Assembly (NCBI GenBank): GCA_003446375.1
Contig: DMAW01000055.1
Location: 46,519-52,894, forward strand
Direction of reading: 5' to 3'
Source: Eubacteriaceae bacterium
Lineage (GTDB): Bacteria; Bacillota; Clostridia; Eubacteriales; Alkalibacteraceae
DNA: 6,376 nt
The position numbers were made by a program, and so were the translations under genes. The notes below the pieces were generated by a model, which saw only the letters and a program-made list of their open reading frames with translations, was not told where the DNA came from and made no database searches. The stretch's first letter is position 1; every line of letters begins with the position of its first letter. Of the stretch, positions 4,796 through 6,376 are shown one piece after another.

Positions 4796-6295
4796 GTGCT
4801 GACAATTACTCAAGTCAATTATATCCGAGAAATGTTCTTTTTGGAAGGCAAAACATACTCAGAAATTAGCAAAATGACCGGAAAGAACTATCGCACTATC
4901 AAGAAATATGTTGAAATGGATGATTTTAACCAGAAACAACACAAAGCTAAAAGACCTAACAAGTCTGATCCATTAAGGCCCATCATTAGAAAGTGGCTGA
5001 CTGAGGACAAGTCAAGACACCACAAGCAAAGACACACTGCAAAGAGGGTCTATGATAGGCTTAAAGAAGAACATCCTGATATTTTAAAGGTCTCAGATAG
5101 AACCGTAAGAGATATCGTCAAGGAAGAAAAGGAAAAGGTATTTGGTTCAGCTGATGCCCACCTTCTCCTTAATCATCCAGGAGGCGAAGCCCAGGTTGAT
5201 TTTGGAAGCTTTGAGGCATTTGAGAACGGAGCCATCAAAAAGTTTCACGAGCTCATACTGTCTTTTCCAAAATCCAATGCAGGCTTTGCAGTGGCAACAA
5301 GAAGTGAAACAAGAGAAGCCCTCCTTGAAGGCCTTGTTACAATATTTGATTTCATAGGCTATTTTCCAAGAGCAATCCGGTTTGACCAAATGTCATCTGC
5401 CGCCCTTAGAACAAGGGATGAAAAAGGTCTTGTCAAGGTGTCAGACTCCATAATGCGTTTTTGCACACACTATGGATTCCGTGTCAAGTTCTGCAATCCA
5501 GACAGTGGCAATGAAAAGGGCAATGTGGAGAACAAGGTGGGAACAATCAGGAGGAACCTGTTTGTACCAGAGCCTGCAATCACAGACCTTGATTCATTCA
5601 ATGACCAGCTCCTAAAGAAGTGTCTAGAGAGAAACAAAGAGAATCACTACCGCTTCAAGGAGCCCATAGAGAAGCTCTTTGAAGAGGATAAGGCGCTAAT
5701 GATACCAGTCAACAAGGTTCCATTTGACACGGCAAAGTATGAGGCAAGAAAGGTAAACAAGTATGGACTAGTTGATTACTCATCATGTCGCTACTCGGTG
5801 AGCCCCAAGTATGTTGGACAACTAGTGGTACTTAAGGTGATGGCTAATGAGATAGAGATACTGTCAAAAGACCTATCAGAAAGAATCACCACCCATCAAA
5901 GACTCTTTGAAAAAGGCAGCGAGTCAATCAACTACATAGACTTTATCGACATGATCAAGGTAAGGCCAAATGCATTGAAGTACTCAGGAATTTACTCTCT
6001 CTTGCCAGATTCATGGCAGGTCTACCTTCAGTCTTTGGATAGGGATTCCTTTAAACAGGCCTTTGATACCCTGAAAATGATACTCCTTGAAGATGATATG
6101 GACTATGCCGACAGGGTTTTAAGAGAGACAACAAAGCATGATTCAACATCGCCAGAAGCCATAGCAGTTACATACAAGAGACTTAAGGAAAACAGCATAA
6201 TCTATGGCGGTTCAATACACTTCCCATCTGATTTACCCCTTTATGATGTCGACACATCTCAATACGACATGCTTATAGGAGGTAACTATCAATGA
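4796..6295 (+). CDS. istA: IS21-family transposase IstA
   Basis: IstA is the DDE integrase-fold transposase that, with its ATPase helper IstB, moves the element by cut and paste. The 499-residue length is usual. A helix-turn-helix for end binding lies at about residues 8-40 (GKTYSEISKMTGKNYRTIKKY), followed by a second DNA-binding region with KRPNKSDPLRPIIRKWL. The catalytic triad is visible: D135 in GEAQVDFGSF, D197 in AIRFDQMSSAAL and E245 in NEKGNVENK. The residue after the second Asp is Gln, where I expect Asn (DN) in most relatives. The beta-barrel-like C-terminal part contains YSVSPKYVGQ. The start is GTG at 4796, chosen for AGGGGAGG (4781-4788) 7 bases upstream and for the family-like N-terminus. 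The stop overlaps the istB start (ATGA). The frame is intact. Confidence 0.95.
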   Translation: MLTITQVNYIREMFFLEGKTYSEISKMTGKNYRTIKKYVEMDDFNQKQHKAKRPNKSDPLRPIIRKWLTEDKSRHHKQRHTAKRVYDRLKEEHPDILKVSDRTVRDIVKEEKEKVFGSADAHLLLNHPGGEAQVDFGSFEAFENGAIKKFHELILSFPKSNAGFAVATRSETREALLEGLVTIFDFIGYFPRAIRFDQMSSAALRTRDEKGLVKVSDSIMRFCTHYGFRVKFCNPDSGNEKGNVENKVGTIRRNLFVPEPAITDLDSFNDQLLKKCLERNKENHYRFKEPIEKLFEEDKALMIPVNKVPFDTAKYEARKVNKYGLVDYSSCRYSVSPKYVGQLVVLKVMANEIEILSKDLSERITTHQRLFEKGSESINYIDFIDMIKVRPNALKYSGIYSLLPDSWQVYLQSLDRDSFKQAFDTLKMILLEDDMDYADRVLRETTKHDSTSPEAIAVTYKRLKENSIIYGGSIHFPSDLPLYDVDTSQYDMLIGGNYQ

Positions 6296-6376
6296 GGGAA
6301 GAAATCAGCAAGTACCCAAGAAAACTAAAGCTATCAAACAGCCCCATTGTAATCTATCCGGAAATCAAAGCCGGTA
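6292..6376 (+). CDS. istB: IS21-family ATPase IstB, first 28 codons (cut by window edge)
   Basis: IstB is the AAA+ ATPase that helps IstA choose and capture the target. Only the N-terminus is visible (MREEISKYPRKLKLS, then IYPEIKAG), which fits the helical N-terminal region of IstB; the Walker motifs lie outside the window. The ATG at 6292 overlaps the istA stop as ATGA, and GGAGGT at 6278-6283 lies 8 bases upstream inside istA. Translational coupling of the two genes is the family norm. Identity rests on both sequence and position. Confidence 0.88.
   Translation, partial: MREEISKYPRKLKLSNSPIVIYPEIKAG

Larger units (their letters stand above)
4685..6376 (+). mobile_element. IS21-family insertion sequence, left end to the start of istB
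   Basis: An istA-istB pair in the order and overlap typical of IS21 elements, starting about 100 bases downstream of the breakpoint in the IS200 transposase gene. The left boundary is inferred from loss of TnpA similarity near 4680 and from short repeats at 4698-4745. The right end lies outside the window, so terminal repeats and target duplication cannot be compared. Confidence 0.8.

Noticed and set aside
5142..5389. Two further frames (plus and minus) inside istA
   Set aside because: They are out-of-phase readings of the intact istA gene.
1..6376. CRISPR array, tRNA or rRNA
   Set aside because: No regularly spaced repeats, cloverleaf or rRNA-like conserved stretches were found on reading either strand.

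Overview
The window is low-GC and has strong AGGAGG-type ribosome binding sites, sigma-A-type promoter elements, and mobile elements typical of Firmicutes. A clostridial host (Clostridium or Lachnospiraceae-like) fits best; this is inferred from composition and element families, not from a marker gene. The window is an accessory region made almost entirely of stacked mobile elements, with one likely functional chromosomal gene at the left edge.

Layout: (1) Bases 1-914, minus strand: a Fic-family protein with an N-terminal helix-turn-helix, cut by the window edge. Its promoter is covered by a 14-bp-arm inverted repeat (942-977). (2) About 979-1641, minus: a decayed ISLre2-family (UPF0236) transposase with several in-frame stops. 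(3) About 1642-2247: no intact gene, only short minus-strand frames that look like gene remnants. (4) 2248-4150, minus: a complete group IIC intron. It has the 5' GTGCG start, a maturase gene in domain IV, domain V, and domain VI with a bulged branch-point A. The maturase frame is broken by one UAA. (5) 4151 to about 4680, minus: an IS200-type element with a Y1 (HUH) transposase lacking its N-terminus and a hairpin-rich 3' region. (6) About 4685-6376, plus: an IS21-family element, with its left end, complete istA, and the start of istB overlapping istA by 4 bases.

How they fit together: the intron lies just past the hairpin at the right end of the IS200-type element, the kind of target group IIC introns use. 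The IS200 transposase is cut at its 5' side where the IS21 element begins. This suggests an IS200 element first, then an intron in its right end and an IS21 in its left part, though the order of the last two cannot be told. The istA-istB pair may still be active if istB is intact outside the window. The intron ribozyme looks structurally intact, but its maturase would need readthrough, or a maturase supplied in trans.
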